From: Nymphaea colorata
Taxonomy: Eukaryota; Streptophyta; Magnoliopsida; Nymphaeales; Nymphaeaceae
NCBI RefSeq assembly: GCF_008831285.2
Contig: NW_022204669.1
Span: 1 to 64,000, forward strand
Direction of reading: 5' to 3'
DNA length: 64,000 nucleotides
Position 1 is the stretch's first letter, and each line of letters starts with the position of its first letter. The notes under the pieces were generated by a model. It searched no databases and was not told the DNA's origin. It saw only the letters and a program-made list of their open reading frames with translations. This document shows, piece by piece, positions 39,499 through 50,423 of the stretch. A program made the position numbers and the translations under genes.

Positions 39499-42400
39499 TG
39501 TTAGGATCCCGACCCCAACAGGCCGACCCAAGGAGCCGAGGTCCTACTGCCAAGATCGCCTCGAGGAATCTAGACCAAAAACCTAAACAAATAATACAAG
39601 GAACCACCCGGCCGGACAGGACCCCGGCACAAACCCAATAGGACGTGAATACACGGAAGGGTAATCCCAAAAACCTATCTAAAGTCAAACCTACTACAGA
39701 AAACTACTAGGGATGTGAGGCCGTACAACCGTGTGCGATACAGAAATGCTCTCGCAACACACTCAAGATCAAACCATACAAACCACACAAACCATAACTA
39801 CGCGTAGCAAACCACACCCAATACCCTAGGTAGGCTCATCGATTAGCGGTCGTGTCTAGGCCAAGGGCCGTCGAGGTACCGCTGGAACCAACCAAGGCCG
39901 AAGCCAGCGAAACTACAAGGGAGTGAGAGGGCGTTACCGGCCAAGCTAATCTTGGCTTTCAGCAAGAAGGCCACGAGGTGAATCCCCAACCTCGGGCAAT
40001 GCAGCAACAAACGAGGAGGACTCCGGTTGAGGTCGGCAGCGAACTGGATCTCGCGATGAAGTGGACGCTACACCGGAAGTCTTCAAATGGCCGGCTAGGG
40101 ACGCCGGACGAGTTGCTGGAATACGGCCCTCCTGAAAGTGAGCAAGGGACAGCAGCAAGTCACAAGCTACTGCTGGAAGAGGCCTGCCTGGCCATGAAGG
40201 GAGCATGGCAGCAAGGGGTGTGCCGAAGCTGGAAGGGTCCCGCTGTGCGTGGGGATGACCTTCGGAAGGGCTGGGTTCGGTATAGAACCCGGGAGAGCCT
40301 AACTACGGGAAGGAGGAGAGCTCGGTCTAGAGCTCGGGCAGACCTAGCTACGAGGGAGGTCCGGCTATGGATGGCTGGCTAGGTCGTGGCTTAGGTGAGC
40401 TAAGTCAAGGCTTAGGGACAGCTGGGACAAGGTGGACTAAGGACTGGCTTAGGTTCAGATGCGGCTGGGTTGACTTGAATCAAGTCAAGACGCTAAGGAA
40501 TGAAGAAGGTGCGGAAGAGAGGTGGCGGCTTGGGTCTAGCCGTGCAAGAGGTGGGTCCGAATCACTTAGGCAGCGTTGACCTTGGCTGCCTTAGGACCAA
40601 GGGCTACTTTCCAGAATAAGAGGAAAGGAGGCTCAAGGACGCGGGTTACCAAAATGGGATAAGTCGACTTAGGGGGGTTGACTAGGTTGGCGCGTGAAGG
40701 CTTACTCAAAACGAAGTAAGGCTTGGCGCAGTTGGGACTAACCTAAGGTGACGGAATGGTGGACTCGGCTAAGACTTTCCTAGCTGGTGAGGGTTGACTT
40801 GGCTGGTCAAGGGTTCCTAAGGGGAGTGAAGCCAGGTGGCGGTTTCCTAACTAAGAAAGAGGGAGATGAGAAGGACGCCAATTGCCAAAGGCACGGGTTG
40901 GCGTGGAGATTTCCTTCCTTAGAGTGAGGAGGGAAGGGGGCGCCCAATTCCAAAATGAATTGAGAGCTAAAGGGTTGCTAGAGAGTGACTAGCAAATTAG
41001 GAAATGATTCCAATCTCCTTCCTAATGAATAAGGAGGGAATTGGCTCGGCTTGCTCCCTAAATTCGTGAGTAGGGAGAGGCACGTGGCCTTTGCCAAAAA
41101 AGTAAGTCTTCAACGTTATTGCTCGAGTTCTCTTTCTCTTCTTCTCAACGGACTCAAAGGGGACGAGCAAGGCAAAATGGGAAAGATGGGGCTAAGGGGT
41201 CACGCTGGATAATACTAAAGTTAAGAGCATGAGGTGGCAAGGGGAGAACTCCATGCGAGAGGGACTAAAGACGGTGGAGGAAAAGAAATGGGAAAGTGCG
41301 ATAACAAGGTTGACTCCAACGTTGACAAGTGTAAACCGTGGGACCTACAAGGAATTGGTTAACGAGGTGGAAGGAAGAAGCTGGCTCGGTTCAGGTGGGG
41401 TCAAGAGGGGTAAGCACGAGGTGGCAAGGAGCTAAGGTAAGATACCAAAAATGGAGGAGACGAGCTGGGGTAAGGAGGAGGTGGCGAATTCCTAGACCTC
41501 ACTTCCAAAAGGAAAACGTGTGATGGCCTCTACGAAATCGGCAAGGGCTCTAAGGGATGAGAAAGGTAAAAACGTGTGGGGCCAAGGTCTCGAGAGGGAG
41601 TGGTGACCTGGTGATGAGGCTTGGGGCTAACAAAAAGGAAGAGGCTCGGATAGGGAAGAGGAGGAGGTGGCGTTCTCACAACGCTCCACCAAAATGGAAA
41701 TACGTGTGAGAGTCAACAAAAACGGTAGAGGGATTATGCGAGGGAAAAGGTGAAAACACGTGGGGTAGGCTGCTCGACAAGGAAGGAGGGACTAGCTGGT
41801 GAGGTGGCAGGAGCTGCAGGCTGGGATGACGACACGTGGCGACACCAATGGCTAAGATGAGAGGAAGGACTCGGTTGACTACAAGATTGGCAACAAAATT
41901 GGTAAGGAGATTGCGAGGAGAGGGATTTACCGGATTTGGGGGAATTCGATGGAGTCTTGGATGATTCTCGGCTGGGACCGAATCAACCAAGTGGGACAGG
42001 TGGCTAGGTAAATCTGGGAGGCTAAGGGGATGGCTGACACGTGGCTCACTCAAGGGCTAGGATTAAACAAAAGAGAGAAAGAATAGGACTTACCAAATGA
42101 AGACCGGCGGCCAAGGAAGGTGCGAGCTAGCACCGGCGGCTAGGGTGATTTACCCTAGTGCGCTCCTCCAACAATGGACCAGAATACCCTCAGCTTGTTA
42201 TTGAACAGTTCCACGGTCAGGGGCAGATTAGTCCACGCCGGAAAAGGGCCAAAGTCTGGCCAGAATCACAGAAAGTTCACCGGAAATTGCAGGGTTCAGG
42301 CCGGGCCTAAAACACGAGAACGAGTAGCCGGATGAAGCTCAAATTCAGCCGTTTGATTCCTTTTGATGGGGTTCTTCTTTTTTGCATTTCTTTCTTTGTT

Positions 42401-43877
42401 TTGACGCCTTTTGATGCACTTTGCAAGCCCTTTTTGCTTGCTGGATTTGTGCATCCGTTTTGCCCAAAAACGGAGGCAACCAAAGAGGCCCTTTTTTGAG
42501 GACGCTCATGGGGAACCTTCGTGCGTAGCGTGAGGGAAAGAACTCAAGAAAGCCAAGGAGTTCTTGAGACGCGTAAGCAAGGGTTTAATTCTGTTTTCAG
42601 CCGCGGGATGTGACTCAATCTCATGGGTTTACACCGAGGGATTGAAATCCATCTTCTAGCCGAACTCAGGATCAAAACCGAGCAACGTGTTGCTCACTAA
42701 CTTTTCTTGTTTTCTCTTCGTACTAACCTTTTTCTCTTGCGCTACTTTGATGTCTTTTGCTGCTGCTACCAGGTCGCCCAAGTTGCTGCAGCCTTCCCAG
42801 GATGAAGACAGCCTCACAACCTTCTTTGTGTTGAGAAGGAAGGCACCGTGCTTCAAGAAAATGCTCGTGGGGTATTCTTCGTGGTCCGTTGGAGACGCCG
42901 CGCACCGGAGCTTGCTGCTATCCTTAGGCCGTGATCCTTAGGTTGAGGGGGAGAGGAAGAAACCAGAAAACAAGGTCGAGTGGAAGAGGGAGACCTTCGG
43001 TTGACAAGAGGGCTGAAGACGATGCAGATCTTCACCTTGGGGTTTGAAAGGTAGATGACGCCAAGAGAGATGACGTTAGGCTAGGGAGATACCATGAGGA
43101 CGAGTGGAGGAGAAGAGGCTGCGCCATGGATGAGGAGAGAAGGGAGACCACCGCGGGAGAGGGGTGAGCCAAGGGGAGTACGAGAGAGAGAAAGGGCATT
43201 CCGCCCAATACAATTCCTCAATTCATTTTCATTATTCAAAAGCATACTGATTACATGAAATCAAAGACTTAAATAACTTCCTAATCAACTCGGTTCACAT
43301 TCCAAACCGGTTCACTAAAGAAACAAATCAAAAACGGACTCAAATGGATCCAAAAACGGAACTCAAATGAAATCCAAAAACGGAGCTCCATGGGATCCAA
43401 AAACGGAACTCAATGGGGTCCAAAAACGGAACTCCATGGGATCCAAAAACGAGCTCCAAAAAATCAATCCTAATGGACGCTATTCGTCCAAATAAAATGG
43501 TCCGTGGATCATTTGGATCCACTTGGTTGGGCGCATGGTTGAGCTTGGACCGGCTGAACCCCCTTTTGCCTAGGTTCGACCTAGACTACCTCGTGTGAAC
43601 TTGGGTTAGGGCTCGACTATAGGTTAGACCATTCAAGTACGGGAGAGTCCTAAAAAACGGATCAAAGCCACCTTGAGGTTTAATCTAATTTCGCTCACGC
43701 TTGGCCGTTGTTGCTCCGCCCGCTCCACCCTCTGCAAGAACTCCAAGATGTAAGTATTCCTCTGAAGCTGGCCTAGATACCTTGTTGGACTCACGTCCAG
43801 CCCTTACGAGCCTAGTCGGACCCGGCTTGGTCCTTGGTTCAGCCCTTACAAGCTGGCTGGATTTTTGGCTCGTAACA
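39499..43877 (-). mobile_element. Complete LTR, 4379 bp
   Basis: On the minus strand it begins TGTTACGAGCC directly after the purine-rich tract at 43878-43895 and ends GGATCCTAACA two bases before the primer-binding site. It thus has TG...CA ends, but it is unusually long. It is the 3' LTR of the central element and also sits next to the primer site of the left copy. It aligns with the right LTR over most of its length; about 0.9 kb (about 39810-40780) is missing from the right copy. It contains a 22-24 bp tandem repeat at 43328-43457. Many open frames of 60-135 codons occur on both strands (for example 39978-40382 plus, 41676-42053 minus), but none is conserved or recognisable, so I treat the LTR as non-coding. 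Confidence 0.88.
43328..43457 (-). repeat. Minisatellite inside the LTR (left copy)
   Basis: About six units of 22-24 bp around CCAAAAACGGAACTCCATGG, with alternating GATC or GGTC before each CAAAAACGG core. The right LTR has the same repeat at about 50186-50297 with about five units. Confidence 0.85.
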
Positions 43878-44484
43878 GATCCACCCTCCTTAAAAGAGCT
43901 TGTCCCCAAGCTCTTGCTTTATCTTTTTCCGGATGGGTCTGATTTCCACGTGCTACCCACATAAATTTTTCTTTTGGTCCATAGTCCCGGGGTAGTACTT
44001 CTAAGGAGTTCCTCTGGTTGAGGAAACTTCCTCTCGGCCCTTTCTTGAAAACTTGAGTGAAGACCCGAGTTGTCTTACTCGTTTCTTGATGTGTCTTTCT
44101 GGGGCCGTAGTCTCTAGGCAGCTGCCCGATGTGAAGCCTTTGCTGCCCTTGCAGCTGTTTGCTTCCGCTTATGCTCGCTTTTCGTGTGGTGGTCTGCCCA
44201 TGGTTCTGCGATTGCCAAGTGTTGCTGCTCACTGGGACAGGCCACTGCGCTTCTGCTGCGCGCTTACTATAGTCGGGGCCTAGTAATAAGCCTGACATGT
44301 TTTGGTTAAGGGAGTCATGAGGATCCCTTAACTCCCGAGTACAGTTTGGAGAGTCTGGAAATTGGTATGCTCTCCAATGCTCTGGGTAGAGTTCCTCTAT
44401 ATAGTTTCCCAGAGTCGACAAGTTGTGTTGCCGACCACCTTTCCTAGACTGTATCTGACGCTGGGAAGAGGCAAAGGTGGTCAC
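43846..44484 (-). pseudogene. Frameshifted C-terminal part of the retroelement ORF (central copy)
   Basis: The open frame starting VTTFASSQRQIQSRKGGRQ overlaps the stop of the FHA-like ORF by four bases. In the inverted copy the same residues follow the upstream region in one frame, so this is the separated tail of one longer protein. The tail contains QLHIGQLPRDYGP-like and EVLPRDYGPKEKF segments, a repeated LPRDYGP word, and no recognised domain. The frame runs through the polypurine tract and 32 bases into the LTR, so its last residues (about RRVDLLRAKNPASL) are probably not native. It could be an overlapping second gene, but the continuous reading of the other copy argues against that. 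Confidence 0.65.
43878..43895 (-). promoter_or_regulatory. Polypurine tract of the central element
   Basis: The minus strand reads TTTTAAGGAGGGTGGATC immediately before the LTR start TGTTACG, the expected position for plus-strand priming. Confidence 0.8.
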
Positions 44485-46235
44485 GGTGACTGAGCACCGG
44501 CTGCTCCTATGTCTGTCGCTTTAAGGTCATGACGCTCCTCAATAATATTTTCGTTTTCCTCTTCAGACTCAGGGAGGATTCCGTTTGTCTTTGCTAGGAG
44601 CTCTTCTTCAAACTGCTCCCGGATGTTAAGCGGTTTGGTTCTTTGCTTACACCCGGGTTTAGAACCCTTTTTGCTTCTTTTTGAGGCGGCAACTACCTCT
44701 TTTCCTTCTTGGCGCTGAACAAGAGAGGGTCTCTTGTCTTGGGCTCTATTTAGCTTGGCGTTTAGGCTTGCCAATTCTTGAGTCGCCCCTTGTTGGAGTT
44801 TCATACGTGCACTTTTGGGAGACTCAAAGAACTCGTGATCCATACCACCCTCCTTAGGTTGGTTCATAAGGATGCTAGGAGGTGGTAACAACCCTTTGCT
44901 GCCCATGGCTGGCTGCCCCATTGTTTCTATCTTTGTTTGCTCACGGGTTTCTTGATTCCATGGCTCATCTGCCCATCTAAAAGGTGACGCTAGGGTGAAG
45001 ATTTCTTCTTTGCTTTGCATCGGCGTCACTTTAGGACTTGCCTCAGGCGTTAGTTCTTCAAGAGGTGTCACCCTACTATCAGCTTGTGTTAGGCTAGATG
45101 AGCACTCTTCGTTTGAGTTTGGACACGCTCTATTGCTTTCCCTTATTTGTTCTGACGTCTGGGTAGGTAGGGGAAGTAATCCTTCGTAGATGCCATTGGA
45201 GTGCTTTGTGTCTCTTCGTCTTGCCGACTTATTCTGTTGGTCGGGCCTTTGGTTCTCACTTGTTGTTCTAGGTTGAACCCATTCCAAAGGCCGCATAGCA
45301 CTGAATGTCTCGGCTGGGCCAAGTATGCCTTTAGTATCTTTTGACGTGATAATCGTGCTGCTCTTATGAATAGGGATAGGAGGGGCTCCAAGAATCCCTT
45401 TTTCTGAAATTTCAGTCCTTGCACGTTCTGAAGGCTTGAGGACGCCGATTTTGGCACACTCCCGACTTGGCACTTTTACCTCTTCATCGCTTGAAGAATC
45501 GGTGCTACTCTCATCTTCGGATTCGGACGAAGTCTCTTCTTCGCTTTCTAACTCGTACTCTTTTGGCATTTTGTTCATAGGCGTCTTTAAGGGAGAAGGA
45601 GAGGATTTCTCATCCTCACTAGACGAGTCCGCTTCAGTATCGGATCCAGCCCGTCGATAATCACTTGGTGTTCTCTTATTTCTGTTTGCCTCTCTGTGAT
45701 CCATCCTGTCGAGCATCTCATTAATCTTCTTGCACACTTCGTCCCACGTAAGAGACCTTGTGCTTTGGTCATTCTGTTCATAATGCTCTTCTTCATCACT
45801 AGGCTCATAAGAATATTCTTTTTGCTTCTCGACCACGGGGGAGAGTCTTTCCTCTAGCACTAAGCGAAAATTCGAGAACCCAACTTGGATAACTTCTCCC
45901 TGATAGATTGGCGCCCAATCTCTATGTTCCACTTCGTATCCAGCCACTATAAGTCTACCCGTGTAAGTGATTTTGGCTATCCATATTTCTTGGGTGTCCT
46001 TACATATGGCTAACTCAAAGTGACGCCCTTTTATGCTAGGGTGTCGGAGTGTCAAGTCACACTCGGGATTACTGCCGACTTGGACATAAGTCCACTTTGG
46101 AGCTTGATCCCTAGTATGTCCATGGATCAACGTATCTGTCCGAATGCAAACGCCATTTTCGAAGGTGCTAAGGAGTATGTCCATTTCTGCTCTACTAGAC
46201 GAGCACCTCATTCCGTCTTCTACACTATCAAGCAA
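44481..46235 (-). CDS. FHA-like domain protein of the LARD-like retroelement
   Basis: 584 codons from ATG (MLDSVEDGMRCSS). Residues about 48-127 resemble an FHA (forkhead-associated) domain: VQVGSNPECDLTLRHPS, then GRHFELAI, TYTGRLIVAGYEV and APIYQGEVIQVG match the family's strand order, with the Ser and His of the S-x-x-H signature present as PSIKGRHFEL. The GR arginine is replaced by Ser (GSNPECD), so phosphothreonine binding is uncertain. Residues about 145-260 are highly acidic and serine-rich (SEEETSSESEDESSTDSSSD), then the protein continues as a low-complexity, probably disordered tail. No zinc knuckle, protease or polymerase motif is seen. It lies about 1 kb downstream of the primer-binding site. 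A one-base deletion relative to the inverted copy ends this frame at GAAGAQSP; the continuation lies in the next frame (43846-44484). The role is unknown; a chromatin or phosphoprotein-binding function is inference only. Confidence 0.7.
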   Translation of the reverse strand: MLDSVEDGMRCSSSRAEMDILLSTFENGVCIRTDTLIHGHTRDQAPKWTYVQVGSNPECDLTLRHPSIKGRHFELAICKDTQEIWIAKITYTGRLIVAGYEVEHRDWAPIYQGEVIQVGFSNFRLVLEERLSPVVEKQKEYSYEPSDEEEHYEQNDQSTRSLTWDEVCKKINEMLDRMDHREANRNKRTPSDYRRAGSDTEADSSSEDEKSSPSPLKTPMNKMPKEYELESEEETSSESEDESSTDSSSDEEVKVPSRECAKIGVLKPSERARTEISEKGILGAPPIPIHKSSTIITSKDTKGILGPAETFSAMRPLEWVQPRTTSENQRPDQQNKSARRRDTKHSNGIYEGLLPLPTQTSEQIRESNRACPNSNEECSSSLTQADSRVTPLEELTPEASPKVTPMQSKEEIFTLASPFRWADEPWNQETREQTKIETMGQPAMGSKGLLPPPSILMNQPKEGGMDHEFFESPKSARMKLQQGATQELASLNAKLNRAQDKRPSLVQRQEGKEVVAASKRSKKGSKPGCKQRTKPLNIREQFEEELLAKTNGILPESEEENENIIEERHDLKATDIGAAGAQSP

Positions 46236-47233
46236 ACTGCCAAACCAAATCCTACGCTACTGCTGAAACCAAAACACTGACACACTGCCACTCTTAAATA
46301 AAATCCTATACTGCTGCGAAGAACCTGCTGTACTCAACTTTTCTGCCCGTTGTCTATCAGCCACACTTCTGCCCTGTGTGCGCTAAGGGAGGAGGAAACT
46401 GGTTCCGCCTGTCACCGTGCCCGCCTGGCACCTCGGTGACTATCTCTTGCTCTCAGCTGGGCCTAAAATGGGAGGCCTAACTGTCGCATCTGCCTGATGC
46501 CTCGACAGCAACTTCGAGCTCAAGTACCCTCGGGTGATGCGATGTGCACACCTTTAGTCCAGACTGTTTTAAGACAGCCCAAGGACTTACGCACAGAAAT
46601 ATCAAACGGTGGAGTTTTGACTTCAAATTTTGTCAGCACTAAGAGGATATAATTATCTGACTATGCTGAAAATTTCAGCTCGTTTTGACCTCGGGAAGTC
46701 TCTGAAACTACGCAATCTTCTGGCCAAACTGCTCCGCGGACAGGTTCTGTCCGTTCAGGCTTTTAGCACGTTGTAAGGCCAAAAACGTTTTGTTAAGGGC
46801 GGAATTTCTTCTGATGCCCAAAACAACTTTTGTAGCACATATGATTACGAGTCTGTCCACCAAATTTGAGGCAAATCCGACTTCGTTTGCCCCTTGAAAT
46901 CGCTGATAGACTGTTGCCAACTGTTACAGTCCAGAAAACCGCAATACGCCTAGTTCTGAAAACGAAATCCTGAAAACTGCTGAAAACAAAAGGCTGGAAA
47001 ATCTGTCTTCTACTGCCTTCGGATGCTGAATCTTCTATGCCAAGCGCGTGTAGAGTCCAGATGGAAACCTCAAGACGGCTCTGATACCAATTGTTAGATT
47101 GGTATCAGTCGGTTGTTGGCGACTACTCCACAAGAAGCCGTCCAAATAATAGCTGGAAACCGCGACGTCTACTCCGTTGAAAGTACTAACTTTTGAAATC
47201 TGTCGCTGTCTCTTCAACTTTGAACCCCAAGGC
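46236..47233 (-). other. Long leader of the central retroelement
   Basis: About 1 kb between primer-binding site and ORF, closely matching 38501-39483. It carries the hairpin with the duplicate primer-site motif. No supported coding region: frames at 46708-46920 and 47035-47247 are short and not conserved as proteins. It may hold packaging or translation signals, which cannot be told from sequence. Confidence 0.65.
47081..47108 (-). repeat. Perfect hairpin containing a second PBS-like motif (central copy)
   Basis: CTGATACCAAT, loop TGTTAG, ATTGGTATCAG, identical to the hairpin at 39334-39361. The PBS-like word GGCTCTGATACCA lies at 47077-47089, 157 bp from the LTR-adjacent one. Confidence 0.85.
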
Positions 47234-47246
47234 GGCTCTGATACCA
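47234..47246 (-). promoter_or_regulatory. Primer-binding site, initiator tRNA-Met type (central copy)
   Basis: The minus strand reads TGGTATCAGAGCC two bases downstream of the LTR end CTAACA (LTR boundary 47249). Confidence 0.9.
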
Positions 47247-47248
47247 AT

Positions 47249-50200
47249 TGTTAGGATCCCGACCCCAACGGTCCGACCCAAGGAGTCGAGGTCCTACTGC
47301 CAAGATCGCCTCGAGGAATCTAGACCAAAAACCTAAACAAATAATACAAGGAACTACCCAGCCGGACAGGACCCCGGCGCAAACCCAATAGGACGTGATG
47401 AACAAGTAGGGGTAATCCCAAAAACCTAACTAAGTCAAAACCTACTACAAATAACTATGAGGGATGTGAGGACGTACAAGCGTGCGCGATACAAGAGTAC
47501 TCTCGCAACTCACTCAATCCAAACCATCAAACCACACAACCACATCTATACGTAATTAGGGGTAATTAGGACTTACCTCGTGCGACAAGGACTTACCTAA
47601 ATTAGGACAAGCGAGGTTACGGTAAGTCTATCTAAGGGGTGTTGACTTAAGCTGGTCAATGGTTCCTATGGGTATCGAAGTGGGTGAGGCCAGGTGGAGG
47701 CCACCTAACTAAGAAAGAGCGAGGTGAGAAGGATGCCAATTGCCAAATGCAAGGGTTGGCGGGGAGATTCCTTCCTACGGTAGAGGAGGAAAAGGGGCGC
47801 TCAATTCTAAACTGAAATGAGAGCTAAGAGAGTTGCTAGAGAGAGACTAGCAAATAAGGATTCGACTCCAATTTCCTTCCTAAGAATGAGGAGGGAATTG
47901 GCTCGGCTTTCTTCCAATTGTTAGGAAGGGGAGGCACGTGGCCAAAGACAAAAGGTAAGACTTCAACGTTAGGCGCGTGGGGACTCCTTCTTCTCTTCTT
48001 CACGAGGGACACAAGGGGTGACTCGACAAGAAAGGGATTAGGCAAGAGCTAAAGGGGTAAAGCTGGCTAACACTCAAGGGAAGAGCATGAGGTGGCAAGG
48101 GGAGAACTCCATGCGAGAGGGACTAAAGACGGTGAGGAAAAGAAAGGGGGAAGTGCGATAACAAGGTTGGCTCCAACGTTGACAAGTGTAAACCGTGGGA
48201 CCTACAAAGGAATGGTGTGCGACATAAAGGGGGAAAGCTGGCTCGGTTCAGGTGGGTAATAATTAGGGAAGGTGAGGTGGAGAGGAGCTAAGGTAAGATA
48301 TCAAAAATGGAGGAGACGAGCTGGGGCAAGGAGGAGGTGGCGAATTCCTAGACCCCACTTCCAAAAGGAAAACGTGTGATGGCCTCTACGAAATCGGCAA
48401 GGGCTCTAAGGGATGAGAAAGGTAAAACGTGTGGGGCCAAGGTCTCGAGAGGGAGTGGTGACCTGGTGATGAGGCTTGGGGCTAACAAAAAGGAAGGGGC
48501 TCGGATAGGGAAGAGGAGGAGGTGGCGTTCTCACAACGCTCCACCAAAATGGAAATACGTGTGAGAGTCAACAAAAACGGTAGAGGGATTATGCGAGGGA
48601 AAAGGTGAAAACGCGTGGGGTAGGCTGCTCGACAAGGAAGGAGGGACTAGCTGGTGAGGTGGCAGGAGCTGCAGGCTGGGATGACGACACGTGGCAACAC
48701 CAATGGCTAAGATGAGAGGAAGGACTCGGTTGACTACAAGATTGGCAACAAAATTGGTAAGGAGACTGCGAGGAGAGGGATTTACCGGATTTGGGGGAAT
48801 TCGATGGAGTCTTGGATGATTCTCGGTGGGACCGAATCAACCAAGTGGGACAGGTGGCTAGGTAAATCTGGGAGGCTAAGGGGATGGCTGACACGTGGCT
48901 CACTCAAGGGCTAGGATTAAACAAAAAGAGAAAGAATAGGACTTACCAAATGAAGACCGGCGGCCAAGGAAGGTGCGAGCTAGCACCGGCGGCTAGGGTT
49001 GAACGCCCTAGTGCGCTCCTCCAAGGAATGGACCAGAATACCCTCAAACTGAAGCTGACTCCTTCCACGATCAGGGGTAATATGGACCACGCCAAATTGG
49101 CCAAAATCTGGCCGGAATCACCTAGATGTTCACCGGAGTTGCAGAATTCAGGCCGAGCCTAGAACATGCGATTTGCGGTCCGAATGAAGCTCAATTTACG
49201 CCATTTGATTCCTCTTGATTGGGCGACTACTTCTAAGCACTTTTCTCTTTAATTTGACGCCCTTTTGATGCACTTATGCAAGCCTTTTGCTTGCTGGATT
49301 TGTGCATCCGTTTTGCTCAAAAACGGAGGCAACCAAAGCGCTCTTGTGAGGACGCTCTTTGGAGACCTTCGTGCGTAGCGTGAGGGGAAGAACTTCAAGA
49401 ATGCCGAGGAGTTCTTGAGACGCGTAAGCAAGAATTTGGTGCTGTTTTCAGCCGTGGGATGAGAGCTCAAACTCTCGGGTGTACACCGAGGGAGTGAAAT
49501 CCTCCTTCTAGCCGAATACAAAATCAAATCCGAGCAACGTGTTGCTCACTAACTTTTCTTGTTTTCTCTTCGTACTAACCTTTTTCTCTTGCGCTACTTT
49601 GATGTCTTTTGCTGCTGCTACCAGGTCGCCCAAGTTGCTGCAGCCTTCCCGGGATGAAGACAGCCTCACAACCTTCTTTGTGTTTGAGAAGGAAGGCACC
49701 GTGCTTCAAGAAAATGCTCGTGGGGTATTCTGCGTGGTCCGTTGGAGACGCCACGCGCTGGAGCTTGCTGCTTTCCTTTGGCCGTGATCCTTAGGTCGAG
49801 GGGAAGAGGAAGAAAACAGAAATTAAGGTAGGGGAGACGAGACCTTCGGCTGGATAGAGGGTAAAGGGATGTCGTCCTTCACCTAAGGGGCTGGAATGAA
49901 GAGGACGCCATGGAGGATGACGCTAGGGCTTGGAGAATCCTTGAAGACGAGTTTGAGAGAAGAGGCTGCGCCATGGGTGAGGAGGGACGCCAAGGAAAGA
50001 AGGGAGACCACCGCGGGAGAGGGGTGAGCCAAGGGGAGTACGAGAGAGAGAAAGGGCATTCCGCCCAACAATTCTTCAATTCATTTTCATTATTCAAAAG
50101 CATAACAATTACATGAATTCAATCACTTAAATAACTTCCTAATCAACTCGGTTCACATTCCGAAACGGTTCACTAAAGAATCAAAACAAAAACGGAACTC

Positions 50201-50423
50201 CATTGGATCTAAAAAACGGAGCTCCAAAGAAATCCAAAAACGGAACTCAATGGGGTCCAAAAACGGAACTCTATGGGATCCAAAAACGAGCTCCAAAAAA
50301 TCAATCCTAATGGACACTATCCGTCCAAATAAAATGGTCCGTGGATCATTTGGATCCACTTGCTTGGGCGCATGGTTGAGCTTGGACCGGCTCAGCCCCC
50401 TTTTGCCTAGGTTCAACCTAGAG
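47249..50423 (-). mobile_element. Truncated 5' LTR of the central element
   Basis: Matches 39499-43570 of the complete LTR, starting TGTTAGGATCCCG (plus strand) and ending at GGTTCAACCTAGA. It lacks the outer 300 bp or so (the true 5' end) and has about 0.9 kb less near 47540-47650 than the other LTR, where repeats of AATTAGG and GGACTTACCT fill the gap. At 50411-50423 it switches to inverted internal sequence. Open frames within it (for example 48589-48903) are not supported as genes. Confidence 0.85.
50186..50297 (-). repeat. Minisatellite inside the LTR (right copy)
   Basis: About five units of 22-24 bp with the CAAAAACGG core, equivalent to 43328-43457 with one unit fewer. Confidence 0.8.

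Noticed and set aside
39978-40382. Overlapping frames on both strands in the left LTR (39978-40382 plus, 39946-40206 minus) and others through 43035.
   Set aside because: GC-rich sequence low in stops on both strands, absent or broken in the right LTR, and no recognisable domain.
47234-47246. A tRNA gene, because of the tRNA-Met-like word.
   Set aside because: Only the 13 bases complementary to the tRNA 3' end are present, at the LTR junction. There is no cloverleaf or internal promoter boxes.
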